This document shows positions 13,336-21,620 of a stretch of 64,000 bases of DNA, piece after piece. The DNA comes from Saccharopolyspora sp. SCSIO 74807 (GTDB taxonomy: Bacteria; Actinomycetota; Actinomycetes; Mycobacteriales; Pseudonocardiaceae). Made by a program: the position numbers and the translations under genes. Numbering within the stretch: the stretch's first letter is position 1; every line of letters starts with the position of its first letter. The DNA is taken from positions 4,309,501-4,373,500 of the forward strand of contig NZ_CP146100.1 in the NCBI RefSeq assembly GCF_037023755.1, written 5' to 3'. The notes below the pieces were generated by a model. That model was not told where the DNA came from. It searched no databases and saw only the letters and a list, made by a program, of their open reading frames with translations.

Positions 13336-13459
13336 GGAGTCGCTTTGGAACCGGAGTTGTTCAGGGACCGAAGCCGCTTTCTGCCCGGAGCCCCTTTAGG
13401 ACCCGGAGCCCCTTTAGGACCCGGAGCCGCTTTAGGGCCGGAAATCGTTTCAGGGCTGG
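13336..13459. repeat. Degenerate 17-18 bp tandem repeat array
   Basis: About seven units with consensus near GGAGCCGCTTTAGGACCC. Three central units (13384-13437) are nearly identical at an 18-bp period; the flanking units decay (GGAGTCGCTTTGGAACC, GGAGTTGTTCAGGGACC, GGAAATCGTTTCAGGGCT). The array lies between two convergent genes and runs into the last codons of the glycosylase-like gene. No coding role is seen on the plus strand. Confidence 0.7.
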
Positions 13460-14355
13460 GAATCGCTCAACTCGGAACGAGCTGCCTCGGCCGTTTCCGC
13501 CGCCAGCAGCCCCGCGCAGACCTCGATCAGCCGGGTGCGCAATCCGCCCGCCTCATCGGCGAATTCGCGTTGCCGCGCCGCGTATTCGGCGCGCCCTTCC
13601 GCCGTTTCCACCGCGATCGGTTCGTATCCGAGTTCGCGCAGGTCGTACGGGCTCGCGCGCATGTCGACCGCGCGGATGCGCGCGGCCAGGTCGAAGCAGT
13701 CGGCGATCAGCTCGGACGGCACCAGCGGGTCGAGCTTGTAGGCCCACTTGAACAGGTCCATGTTGTTGTGCAGGCAGCCCGGCTGTTCCATCGCGACCTG
13801 ATCGGCGCGGGTCGGTTGCAGCGCATTCAGCGGCCGGGCCTGCGGGGTGAAGAATCGGAAGGCGTCGTGGTGGCTGCATCGGATCTGCATGGACTCCACG
13901 ACTTCATCGGTGCCGCGGTGCCCGAGTCGCAACGGCCAGGAAGCGTGCCGCACGTCCTCCGGCGTGGTGCGGTACAGCATGGCCCACTCGTGCAGGCCGA
14001 AGCAGCCCAGGAACGGCCGCCGGTCTTGCACCGCGGTCAGCAGGTCCCGCACGAAACGCGCGGTGTCCAGGCGTTTCGCCGTGCGTGCCGCGGGGGACAG
14101 TGCGACGCCTTGCGGCAGCGCGACGTAGCCGCGCCGGTCCAGGAACTCCTCGCCGCCCGCGAGCGCGACGCCGAGGCCGGGTTGCCAGCGCTCCAGCAGC
14201 GACGGGCGGTGCGAGTAGTAGGTGAACAGGAAGTCCATCACCGGGTGCGGGATGCCCTCGCGCCGCCTGCGGCGATGCGGTTCGGTCCACTGCCGCACCC
14301 GCTGCCGATGCGCGGCTCGGCGTGCGCGCCACTCCTGCTCGGCAAGCACTTGCAT
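13450..14355 (-). CDS. Conserved actinobacterial protein, labelled 3-methyladenine DNA glycosylase
   Basis: A 301-residue cytoplasmic protein. The segments HPVMDFLFTYYSHRPSLLERW, GCFGLHEWAMLYR and EQPGCLHNNMDLFKWAYKL are typical of an actinobacterial family that databases call 3-methyladenine DNA glycosylase. I see no helix-hairpin-helix or other verified glycosylase active-site motif, so the label should be treated as tentative. The His, Trp and Tyr clusters could bind a metal or cofactor. The start ATG 14355 is clear, but no strong ribosome site precedes it. It lies 52 bp beyond the thioesterase on the same strand and may be the operon's last gene. Its 3' end overlaps the degenerate tandem repeat. 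Confidence 0.6.
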   Translation of the reverse strand: MQVLAEQEWRARRAAHRQRVRQWTEPHRRRRREGIPHPVMDFLFTYYSHRPSLLERWQPGLGVALAGGEEFLDRRGYVALPQGVALSPAARTAKRLDTARFVRDLLTAVQDRRPFLGCFGLHEWAMLYRTTPEDVRHASWPLRLGHRGTDEVVESMQIRCSHHDAFRFFTPQARPLNALQPTRADQVAMEQPGCLHNNMDLFKWAYKLDPLVPSELIADCFDLAARIRAVDMRASPYDLRELGYEPIAVETAEGRAEYAARQREFADEAGGLRTRLIEVCAGLLAAETAEAARSELSDSQP

Positions 14356-14407
14356 AGTGCGGCCAGGATAGGCGAGGACCGGGCCGGGCCTTCGCGCCCC
14401 GGTCCGC

Positions 14408-14824
14408 TCAGTCCGTCGCGGGTCGCAGCGTGCCGAGGAGTTCGCCGAGCCGTGCCGGGATGGGGGTCTTGGTCCCGTCCGGGGCGCGGCAGGCGAAGGT
14501 CATGGTGCCGAAGGTGACCAGCTCGTCGCCGCGGCGGAACTCGTGGCCGAGGGTGTACGAAGTGGTGCCGACCTTGCTGCGCACCAGCTCGCAGGTGAGT
14601 TCGTCGAACACGTGCACCGGCCGCAGGTAGGTGGCGTCCGAGTGCACGCCGACCGTTCCCGCACCGAGCTGTTCGGCCAGCTCCGCCGAGCGCAGCCCGT
14701 GGTGGTGCAGCCAGCTGCTGTAGGTGCGCTCCATCCACGGGTAGTAGATCGCGAAGTAGGCGATGCCGAGCGAGTCGCAATCCCCGTAGGAGAGCTGGAA
14801 CCGTTGCATCGTCGGCGGCGTCAT
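14408..14824 (-). CDS. 4-hydroxybenzoyl-CoA-type thioesterase (hot-dog)
   Basis: A 138-residue single hot-dog domain. FQLSYGDCDSLGIAYFAIYYPWMERTYSSW carries the 4HBT signature: the Asp in the DxD-x4-Y region is the usual catalytic acid, here in GDCDSLGIAYF. It is predicted to hydrolyse an acyl-CoA or aryl-CoA thioester. Its ATG overlaps the stop of the preceding hydratase gene (ATGA), so it is the translationally coupled distal gene of the 18.5-14.4 kb operon. Release of the pathway product or editing of dead-end CoA esters are the likely roles; the substrate is unknown. Confidence 0.85.
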   Translation of the reverse strand: MTPPTMQRFQLSYGDCDSLGIAYFAIYYPWMERTYSSWLHHHGLRSAELAEQLGAGTVGVHSDATYLRPVHVFDELTCELVRSKVGTTSYTLGHEFRRGDELVTFGTMTFACRAPDGTKTPIPARLGELLGTLRPATD

Positions 14825-15234
14825 CGGTTCTCCTCCAGCAGCACGGTCGCGGTGCCGGACAGCACGGTCCGCCCGCCGAGCACGTCGAGCTGCACATCGC
14901 AGGTGGCGACCCGGCGGCCCTCCTCATCGGCGACCTCGCGCACCGTCCCCCGCGCGCAAAGGTGGTCACCTGCGAACACGGTGCCGAGGTAGCGCAACCG
15001 CACGCCGCGCACCCGGTCCGCGCCGCCCGCCCAACGGCTCAGCATGTCCAGCACGTACGCCTGGTTCAGCGGACCCTGGTTGATCACCCGCTCGCCGAGC
15101 CCGAGCGCGCGCACCGCGGATTCGTCGAAGTGGATCGGGTTGGCGTCGCGCATCAGCGCCGACATCGTCTTCATCTTCTCCGCCGAGACCGGGCCGATGC
15201 GGTGCTCCGGCAGTTGCTCGCCGGCCTCGGTCAC
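14821..15234 (-). CDS. MaoC-like enoyl-CoA hydratase subunit
   Basis: A 137-residue hot-dog hydratase. The hydratase-2 motif is present as MRDANPIHFDESAVRALG (Asp and His of the catalytic D-x4-H), followed by VINQGPLNQAYVLDML. GTG 15234 overlaps the preceding stop (GTGA). It is half-size, so it probably pairs with the upstream 146-residue hot-dog protein, as HadA/HadB or ChsH1/ChsH2 do in mycobacteria; here this subunit supplies the active site. It would hydrate an enoyl-CoA made by the operon's ligase and partner enzymes. Confidence 0.85.
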   Translation of the reverse strand: MTEAGEQLPEHRIGPVSAEKMKTMSALMRDANPIHFDESAVRALGLGERVINQGPLNQAYVLDMLSRWAGGADRVRGVRLRYLGTVFAGDHLCARGTVREVADEEGRRVATCDVQLDVLGGRTVLSGTATVLLEENR

Positions 15235-15671
15235 TGCGCCCTCCTCGGGAAGATGATCGAGCTGGTGCAGCTCGCCGCCAGCGCGCCGGAATCCTCGTGC
15301 AGGTCGAGCCGGTACTCGACGAGGTCGAAGACACCGGTGCGCGAGCCGCGCTTGCGCCGCGCGGACTCGATCCGGCCGCGGACCCGGTAGGTGCCGCCGA
15401 CGCGCAGCGGGACGTGGATTTCGGTGCTGGTCTCGCCGGCCATCGGGCCGTCCGACTCGGTGGCGCCGAACATCGCCCACAACTGCTCCCAGGACATGCC
15501 CATCGCGGCGGTTCCGGCGAGGAAGACGAACACCGGGCTTCCCGCGCCGTCCTCGGGTGCGGCGAGCGCGCAGTCGTTGACCAGCCGCACCCACCACGGT
15601 TCGAAGGTGAACTCGCCGCCGGGCAGTTCGGTGCCGACCAGCCTCGCCAGTTCGGCCTCGTCCGGGCTCAA
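15231..15671 (-). CDS. MaoC N-terminal-like hot-dog subunit, non-catalytic
   Basis: A 146-residue protein starting at TTG 15671, which overlaps the ligase stop (TTGA) and has GGGAG about 8 nt upstream inside the ligase gene. The central helix and strands (PVFVFLAGTAAMGMSWEQLW, TEIHVPLRVGGTYRVRGRI, FDLVEYRLDL) fit the FAS1-like dehydratase or MaoC N-terminal fold. The D-x4-H hydratase motif is absent, so it is likely the structural, acyl-binding half of a heterodimer with the next gene product. Function is inferred from fold and coupling. Confidence 0.75.
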   Translation of the reverse strand: MSPDEAELARLVGTELPGGEFTFEPWWVRLVNDCALAAPEDGAGSPVFVFLAGTAAMGMSWEQLWAMFGATESDGPMAGETSTEIHVPLRVGGTYRVRGRIESARRKRGSRTGVFDLVEYRLDLHEDSGALAASCTSSIIFPRRAQ

Positions 15672-17227
15672 ACCGAACGCTCCCGGTCGGCCCAGTACGG
15701 GGTGCGCAGGTCGCGCTTCATCACCTTGCCGGTCGGCGCCTTCGGCAGGCTCGCGACGAAGTCCACCGACTTCGGCTTCTGGTAGGAAGCGAGGTGCTGC
15801 TTCGCGGTGGTGATGATGTCCTGCTCGGTGGCTTCGGTGCCGGGTTTGAGCACCACCACGGCTTTGACGTTCTCGCCCCATTCGTCGTCCGGGACCCCGA
15901 TCACCGCGCACTCCAACACCGCCGGATGCGCGGCGACGGCCTCCTCGACCTGGACGCTGTAGATGTTCTCGCCGCCGGAGATGATCATGTCCTTGGCCCG
16001 GTCGACGATGTAGACGTAGTGCTGCTCGTCCCAGGTGGCCACGTCACCGGTCCACATCCAGCCGTTCCGGATGGTCTGCGCGGTCAGCTCCGGCCGGTTC
16101 CAGTAGCCGATCATGTTCGCGTCCGAGCGGACCGCGATCTGCCCCGGCGTGCGCCCGTCGCGCGGCACCTCGGCGCCGTACTCGTCGAGCACCCGCAACA
16201 TCCCGGCGAAACCTTCCCGGCCGCACGAGCGCAGCCGGTGCTCGTTTCGCCCGGCCGCCGCCTCGGCGTGGTCCTCCTGGGACAGGAACGTCATGCCCGG
16301 GCCCTCGGTCTGGCCGTAGCCCTGGATCAGCGTGCACGGGAACGAATCCAGCGCCGCCCGCACGATCGACGAGGGCATCGGCCCGCCGCCGTACTGGATG
16401 TTGCGCAGGCTGGAGAGGTCGTAGCCGGAGAATCCGGGCACCGCCATCATCCAGTTGAGCATCGTGGTGATGCCCAGGAACGCCGAGACCTTCTCCTGCT
16501 CGATGATCCGCAGCGCGCTTTCGGCCTCGAAGTTCATCAGCACCAGCGGGCACCCGTGCCGCAGGTAGTTCATCGAGAGCACGATCGGGATGTGGTACAT
16601 CTGCCCGGTCAGCAGGTAGACGTCACCGGGCACGATGCGCTCGGCCACCGTCTGGTTCAGCCCGCCCGTCGCCGCGCTGTGGTGGGTGTGCAGCGCGCCC
16701 TTGCTGCGTCCGGTGGTGCCGCCGGTGTAGAGGATGAAGAACGGGTCGTTGCCGCCGATGCGGTCGGAGCCTTCGGGCTCGTCGGTGGCCGCCGCGGCCA
16801 GCAGCCGCTCGTAGCTGCCGTCACGGGACTCGCCGAACTCCAGCCAGTGCGGCACGTCGCAGTCCCGCTGCAGCTGCTGGGCCTGCTCGGACCACTCGGC
16901 CGCGGTCACCACGGCGCGCGGCGCGGCATCCCGGATGAGCTCGGTGAGCTCGCCGGTGGACAGCCGCCAGTTCAGCGGTTGCAGCACCAGCCCCACGCGG
17001 CCGCAGGCGAAGTACAGCTCCTGGAACTCCACGCAGTTGCGGGCCAGCACCGCAACCCGGTCACCGTGCTGCAGCCCGAGCCCGCGCAGGCCGTTCGCGG
17101 CGCGGCGCACCCGCTCGTCCAGCTCCGCCCAGTTCACCCGCCGCTCGTTCGGCGCGTCGTAGATCGCTTGTGCATCCGGGGTGAGCGCGGCCCACTTCGC
17201 CGGGATGAATCCCTGGTTGCTCGTCAT
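15668..17227 (-). CDS. Acyl-CoA synthetase (AMP-forming)
   Basis: Activates a carboxylic acid to its CoA ester. The protein has 519 residues from ATG 17227. Motifs: the P-loop ILYTGGTTGRSKGAL, the QGYGQTEGPG adenylate motif, WMWTGDVATWDE, DRAKDMIISGGENIYSVQVEE and the C-terminal PKAPTGKVMKRDLR with its catalytic Lys. The N-terminus (PDAQAIYDAPNERRVNWAELDERV) fits medium/long-chain or aryl-acid ligases of the FadD type rather than acetyl-CoA synthetase. It lies 7 nt after the SnoaL-like gene and overlaps the next gene at its stop. Being in one operon with two hot-dog hydratase subunits, an SDR and a thioesterase suggests a beta-oxidation-like or side-chain pathway; the substrate is not evident. 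Confidence 0.9.
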   Translation of the reverse strand: MTSNQGFIPAKWAALTPDAQAIYDAPNERRVNWAELDERVRRAANGLRGLGLQHGDRVAVLARNCVEFQELYFACGRVGLVLQPLNWRLSTGELTELIRDAAPRAVVTAAEWSEQAQQLQRDCDVPHWLEFGESRDGSYERLLAAAATDEPEGSDRIGGNDPFFILYTGGTTGRSKGALHTHHSAATGGLNQTVAERIVPGDVYLLTGQMYHIPIVLSMNYLRHGCPLVLMNFEAESALRIIEQEKVSAFLGITTMLNWMMAVPGFSGYDLSSLRNIQYGGGPMPSSIVRAALDSFPCTLIQGYGQTEGPGMTFLSQEDHAEAAAGRNEHRLRSCGREGFAGMLRVLDEYGAEVPRDGRTPGQIAVRSDANMIGYWNRPELTAQTIRNGWMWTGDVATWDEQHYVYIVDRAKDMIISGGENIYSVQVEEAVAAHPAVLECAVIGVPDDEWGENVKAVVVLKPGTEATEQDIITTAKQHLASYQKPKSVDFVASLPKAPTGKVMKRDLRTPYWADRERSV

Positions 17228-17234
17228 GGCCGGC

Positions 17235-17648
17235 TCAGTAGGGCAGGTCCAGGGCGATGTGCACGGAGTCGAGCCGCCAGCCGTCACCGGTGCTGCGCAG
17301 CTCGGTCTCGTACCGGCCCGTGGTCAACACCGTCAGCTGCCCGTCCGCGACGGAGAACAGCGTCAGGTAGGTCCGGGCGGTCGCGGTGTCGCCGCGCTCG
17401 TCGAGCACCAGGTTGCTGATCACGTGCTTGCGCTTGTCCTGCTGCGTCTGCGCGGTGTCGCGCATCATCCCGATGATCGCCGCGCGGCCCTCGAACGGGC
17501 CGATGAGATCACCGTCGGCGATGCGGATCGTGAGCACCGCGTCCTCGGTGAAGACCTCCTCGAGCAGTGCGAGGTCGCCTTCGTCGTAACCGAGCGCGTA
17601 CCTGCTCAGCACGTCCTCGATCTCGCCGCGTGCCGTGCCGGTGGACAT
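17235..17648 (-). CDS. SnoaL/NTF2-like protein
   Basis: A 137-residue alpha+beta cone-fold protein. EIEDVLSRYALGYDEGDLALLEEVFTEDAVL, then IGPFEGRAAIIGMMRD and KRKHVISNLVLDERGDTATARTYL, are the SnoaL_4/NTF2 pattern; such proteins act as isomerases, dehydratases or ring-hydroxylating subunits. ATG 17648 is chosen because GGAAGGAG lies 6 nt upstream; an in-frame ATG at 17675 overlaps the SDR stop but has no ribosome site. In this operon a role in isomerising or dehydrating the SDR product is plausible, unproven. Confidence 0.8.
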   Translation of the reverse strand: MSTGTARGEIEDVLSRYALGYDEGDLALLEEVFTEDAVLTIRIADGDLIGPFEGRAAIIGMMRDTAQTQQDKRKHVISNLVLDERGDTATARTYLTLFSVADGQLTVLTTGRYETELRSTGDGWRLDSVHIALDLPY

Positions 17649-17671
17649 CGGCGCTCCTTCCACTGGCTGGC

Positions 17672-18505
17672 TCATTTGACGTTGGCGCCCGCGTCGACCG
17701 GGAAGGTCGCGCCGGTGATGTAGCGGGCCTCGTCGCTGGCGAGGAAGGCCACGGCGTTGCTGACGTCGCCGACCTCGGCCCACGGGACCGGCATCGCGTT
17801 GAGCGAGCGGTAGCCGGGCATGGCGTTCTCGCGGGTGGGTTCGACCCCCTCGGGCACGAACAGCCCCATCGCGCCTTCGTGCTGGATCATCGGAGTGTCC
17901 ACATTGGTCGGATGGATGGTGTTCACCCGGATGCCGTGCGGGCCGAGTTCGTTGGCCAGCGTGCGCATCAGCCCGACGATGCCGTGCTTGGCCGCGACGT
18001 AGTGCCCGACGTTCTGCAAGCCCTTGAAACCGCCGATCGACGAGGTGAACAGCAGGCAGCCGCCCGCACCGTGCTCGATCATGCCGGGGATCGCGACCTT
18101 CGCGGTGTGGAAGACCCCGGTCAGATTGATGTCGATCATGTCCTGCCAGTGCTGGGCGGTCAACTCCCAGGTCGGCGCGAACGACGCGATGCCCGCGTTG
18201 GCCAGCACGGTGTGCACCGGACCGAGCTCGGCCACGCCGGCGTCGAAGGCGGCTTGCAGGGCGTCGAAATCGCGGACGTCCGCCTTGCGGGCCACCACCC
18301 GGCGGCCCTGTTCGGCGATCAGCCGGGCGGTCTCCTCCAGGTCCTGCTCAGTGGCCATCGCGTAAGCCGCGGTCGCGACGTCCGCGCAGGCATCGACCGC
18401 GATGATGTCGGCGCCCTCGGCGGCCAGGCGCACGGCGTGCGATCGTCCCTGCCCCCTGGCCGCACCGGTGATGAAAGCGACCCTGCCAGCCATGCGTTCC
18501 GCCAC
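17672..18505 (-). CDS. Mycofactocin-coupled SDR oxidoreductase
   Basis: An NAD-dependent alcohol dehydrogenase, 277 residues. The Rossmann motif is GRVAFITGAARGQGRSHAVRLA, followed by ADIIAVDACADV, NAGIAS, the catalytic Ser in FTSSIGG and Y-x3-K in YVAAKHG. The insertion around residues 40-60 (ATAAYAMATEQDLEETARL) and RGQGRSHA are hallmarks of the mycofactocin-associated SDR family (TIGR03971), whose NAD is not exchanged and is recycled through mycofactocin. It is the first gene of the operon; GTG 18505 follows GGGAGG at 4 nt. The mft cluster itself is not in the window. The alcohol substrate is unknown. Confidence 0.88.
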   Translation of the reverse strand: MAERMAGRVAFITGAARGQGRSHAVRLAAEGADIIAVDACADVATAAYAMATEQDLEETARLIAEQGRRVVARKADVRDFDALQAAFDAGVAELGPVHTVLANAGIASFAPTWELTAQHWQDMIDINLTGVFHTAKVAIPGMIEHGAGGCLLFTSSIGGFKGLQNVGHYVAAKHGIVGLMRTLANELGPHGIRVNTIHPTNVDTPMIQHEGAMGLFVPEGVEPTRENAMPGYRSLNAMPVPWAEVGDVSNAVAFLASDEARYITGATFPVDAGANVK

Positions 18506-18570
18506 GCTGCCTCCCGCGTTTCGCGCACCGCCTCGGCGGGCGCGGCCGGACTCACTGCACTGTGATGATG

Positions 18571-18602
18571 GTTATACTGATTTTTCGCCGACTGCGTGTC
18601 AA
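18571..18602 (-). promoter_or_regulatory. Promoter of the SDR operon
   Basis: On the minus strand a perfect TTGACA (18597-18602) is followed either by a 17-nt spacer and CAGTAT or by a 20-nt spacer and TATAAC (18571-18576). The local sequence is unusually AT-rich (GAAAAATCAG). It lies 66-97 nt before the SDR start. The opposite face is the convergent CNNM gene's end at 18701. Confidence 0.5.
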
Positions 18603-18700
18603 CTACCCCGACGCCGCCGAATCCGGGTGCCAGCGCCCGAACGGGCGCGAACGAGAAAGGGGCGGCCGCACGTAGCGGCCGCCCCCGAGGGGAACGGGTC

Positions 18701-19744
18701 TCAGGCGGTGACGTGGGTGCCGTCGCGGACCGTGCCCACGTACTCCTCGACCAGGTCCTCGAGCGCGACCACCCCGCGCGGCACGCCATCCGCGTCGACC
18801 GCGGTGGCCAAGTGGCTGCGCGCCCGGCGCAACGACGCCAGTGCCTGGTCCAGCCGCGCGCTCACCGGCACGTTCGGCAGCTGCCGGACCCGGCTCGGCG
18901 CGACCGGCGTGCCCGGGTCCGAGCCCGCCTGGTCGAGCAGGTCCTTGACGTGCAGATAACCCAGCAGCTCACCCGAAGCCGCGCGCACCGGGAACCGGGA
19001 AAAGCCGGTCGCGGCGACCGCCTGCTCCACATCGCCCAGCGTCGGGTTCCCCGGCACGCTGGTGACCTCCGGCAGCGGCACCAGCACGTCGGCCACGGTG
19101 TTCTCCACCGAGGACAACGTCTGGGCGAGCCTGCGGTGCTCGGACTGCTCCAGCAGCCCCTCCCGGCGCGACTCCACCAGCAGCTCGGCCAGCTCGGCGG
19201 AGGTGTAGGCGGTGTCCAGCTCGTCCTTCGGCTGCACCTTCAGCAGCTTGAGCACCGCGTTCGCCATCATGTTGAACAGCGCGATCAGCGGCCGCGCCAG
19301 CTTGACGAACCCGACCAGCGCGGGCACCAGCCACAGCGCCAGTCGTTCCGGCTCGGCGATCGCGAGGTTCTTCGGCACCATCTCGCCGACCAGCACGTGC
19401 AGCACCACCACGATCGCCAGCGCAATGGTGAACCCGACCGCGTGCACCACCGGTGCGGGCACGTTGAACGGCTCGAACAGCAGCTCCAGGCGGTGCGCCA
19501 CGGCCGGTTCGCCCAACCGCCCGAGTCCCAGCGAGCACAGCGTGATGCCGAGCTGGGCGCTGGTCAGCATCAGCGAGCCCTCCTGGCTCGCCTTGATCAC
19601 CGTGCGGGCGCGGCTGACGCCCTGGTCCAGCAGCGCCTCCAACCGGTCCCGGCGCGAGGACAGCAGCGCGAACTCCGCGCCCACGAACAGCGAGTTCAGC
19701 AGCAGCAACAAGATCCCGAACAGGATCGCCGCGGTGTCGCTCAT
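18701..19744 (-). CDS. CNNM/CorC-type membrane protein with CBS domains (short)
   Basis: An inner-membrane protein of 347 residues. The DUF21/CNNM transmembrane domain covers about residues 1-185 (LFGILLLLLNSLFVGAEFALL, then HVLVGEMVPKNLAI, the conserved E-M-V-P-K-x-L motif), and two CBS domains follow at about 200-325. The C-terminal CorC_HlyC domain is absent, unlike its upstream neighbour. Homologues are called hemolysin C/D, but the family is linked to divalent-cation (Mg or Co) transport. Its ATG overlaps the neighbour's stop (ATGA), so the two probably form a hetero-oligomer. Confidence 0.88.
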   Translation of the reverse strand: MSDTAAILFGILLLLLNSLFVGAEFALLSSRRDRLEALLDQGVSRARTVIKASQEGSLMLTSAQLGITLCSLGLGRLGEPAVAHRLELLFEPFNVPAPVVHAVGFTIALAIVVVLHVLVGEMVPKNLAIAEPERLALWLVPALVGFVKLARPLIALFNMMANAVLKLLKVQPKDELDTAYTSAELAELLVESRREGLLEQSEHRRLAQTLSSVENTVADVLVPLPEVTSVPGNPTLGDVEQAVAATGFSRFPVRAASGELLGYLHVKDLLDQAGSDPGTPVAPSRVRQLPNVPVSARLDQALASLRRARSHLATAVDADGVPRGVVALEDLVEEYVGTVRDGTHVTA

Positions 19745-21099
19745 CGGACGCCTCCCGCGGTGGTGCCGACCCCGCTGGTGCCGCCTGCGGCGGTCTGCGG
19801 CCGGCTCAGCCGCAGCTCGGCGATGCGGTTGCGGTCCATGCCGTTGACCGTCAGGCACCAGTCGCCGACCTCGACGCGGTCACCGGCCTGCGGGATGCGG
19901 CCCAGCTTCTCCAGCACCAGCCCGGCGACGGTCTCGTACTCGCCGTCGGGCATCTCGAAGCCGGTGGCCTCCAGGAGCTCGTCGGCGCGCAGCAGGCCGG
20001 AGACGATCCAGCTGTCCCGGTCCAGCGGCCGCACCGCGGCGGTCTCCCGGCGGTCGTGCTCGTCGCGCACGTCGCCGATGATCTCTTCGATCACGTCCTC
20101 CAGGCTCACCATGCCCGCGGTGCCGCCGTACTCGTCGACCACCAGCGCCAGTTGCAGGCCGGAGCCGCGCAGCCGGTTCAGCAGCGAGTCGCCGTCCAGC
20201 GTCTCCGGAACGCTCGGCACCGGCCGTGCCAGCGAGCCGACCCGGGTCGTGTCGCGCCTGTCCACGGGCACTCCGAACGCCTGCTTGACGTGCACCACGC
20301 CGTGCACGTCGTCCAGATCGCCGCCGTGCACGGGGAATCGGGAGAAACCGGTGCGCCGCGCCAGCGCCAGCAGCTCCTGCACGCCTGCTTCGGCGGGCAG
20401 CGACTCCACCTGCACGCGAGGCGTCATCAGCTCCTCGGCGGTGCGGTCGCCGAAGCGCAGCGACCGGTCCATCAGCGTGGCGGTGGACTGGTCGAGGGTT
20501 CCGTGCTCGGCGCTGGTGCGCACGATCGAACCGAGCTCGTCGGCGGAGCGCGCCGAGCGCAGTTCCTCCTGGGGTTCGATGCCGAAGCGGCGCACCACCC
20601 AGTTCGCGCTGTTGTTCATCGCATCGATCAGCCAGCGGAACACCTGGGAGAAGCGGCGGTGGTAGCCGGACACCGCCCGCGCCGCCGACAGCGGCCGGGT
20701 GATCGCGAGGTTCTTCGGCACCATCTCGCCGAAGACCATCGACAGCGTCGTGGCCAGCAGGATCGCCAGGACCAGCGAGAGCACGGTGGAAACCGCGCCC
20801 GGCATGCCGGTGGCCAGCAGCAGCGGGCGCAGCAGCTCACCGATCAGCGGCTCGGCCACGTAACCGGTGATCAGCGTGGTCAGCGTGATCGCGACCTGGG
20901 CGCCGGAGAGCTGGAACGACAGCGTGCGGTGCGCGCGCTGCACGGCCTTCGCCCGCCGGTCGCCGACCTCGTTGACGTGCGCGTCAACGGTGCTGCGCTC
21001 CAGCGAGGTCAGCGAGAACTCGGCCGTGACCGCCAGCGCGGTGCCCAGGGTGAGCACGGCGACGAAAAGCAGGCCGAGGATCGAGAGCAGAATGCTCAA
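19741..21099 (-). CDS. CNNM/CorC-type membrane protein with CBS and CorC domains
   Basis: An inner-membrane protein of 452 residues: the CNNM domain at about 1-190 (including FGEMVPKNLAITRPL), two CBS domains at about 205-335 (MTPRVQVESLPAEA, LVVDEYGGTAGMVSLEDVIEEIIG) and a CorC_HlyC domain at about 350-435 (DRVEVGDWCLTVNGMDRNRI). The start is TTG 21099, the first start codon available in frame, with GGGGG about 9 nt upstream. It overlaps the second CNNM gene at its stop. Adjacent paired CNNM genes, one full and one short, are usual in actinobacteria. A role in Mg/Co handling is inferred from the family. Confidence 0.9.
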   Translation of the reverse strand: MSILLSILGLLFVAVLTLGTALAVTAEFSLTSLERSTVDAHVNEVGDRRAKAVQRAHRTLSFQLSGAQVAITLTTLITGYVAEPLIGELLRPLLLATGMPGAVSTVLSLVLAILLATTLSMVFGEMVPKNLAITRPLSAARAVSGYHRRFSQVFRWLIDAMNNSANWVVRRFGIEPQEELRSARSADELGSIVRTSAEHGTLDQSTATLMDRSLRFGDRTAEELMTPRVQVESLPAEAGVQELLALARRTGFSRFPVHGGDLDDVHGVVHVKQAFGVPVDRRDTTRVGSLARPVPSVPETLDGDSLLNRLRGSGLQLALVVDEYGGTAGMVSLEDVIEEIIGDVRDEHDRRETAAVRPLDRDSWIVSGLLRADELLEATGFEMPDGEYETVAGLVLEKLGRIPQAGDRVEVGDWCLTVNGMDRNRIAELRLSRPQTAAGGTSGVGTTAGGVR

Positions 21100-21620
21100 C
21101 GTGGTTCACCCCCGCCGAAGGGGGGCGCTGCGGCGCGGACGCCGGATGCGGACGGCCCGCCGAACCATGTGCGGGAGCGGGGTTCCGCGGAGCGCGGCCG
21201 TGCGGCTGCGCAGGAACAGGTCGGGGAGCCGGGACTTCGACCCGGCTCGGTACTGCCGTCAGGGGACTCAGCCTGGGGCACCGAAGGTGTCACCTCTCGC
21301 GAATATCAGGCGTGCTCGCCGGATGTCGGTGAAACGGGAGAAATACGACGCCAGTATATCCGGATGGAGTAGCGGGAGGCAGCGCCTCGTGATCACGGCG
21401 ACGTCCCGGCCGCGCCGCGACCGGCGGCGCACCGGGCGGGCTGAACCATCGGCGGCGTGTCCCGTGACCTAGCGTGCCCGGGTGGCGATGGGCGGGTCGG
21501 GGAGCGCCATCCGGACTTTTGTGAAAATTCACTCACGTTTCGGTTGGTCCACGCCAATCGGCGCAGGTATAGCCTGCCGCAAAATCACAGCAGCCGGACC
21601 CAGGCAGAAAGGACGTGATC
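21100..21620. promoter_or_regulatory. Divergent promoter region, CNNM pair / peptide transporter
   Basis: No gene is seen in these 521 bp. On the plus strand a promoter reads TTGGTC (21544-21549), an 18-nt spacer and TATAGC (21568-21573), about 48 nt before the transporter start. Just upstream, GTGAA-AA-TTCAC (21521-21532) is a perfect 5-2-5 inverted repeat in an AT-rich pocket (TTTTGTGAAAATTCACTCAC), a likely operator for a Crp- or GntR-type protein. Confidence 0.45.
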
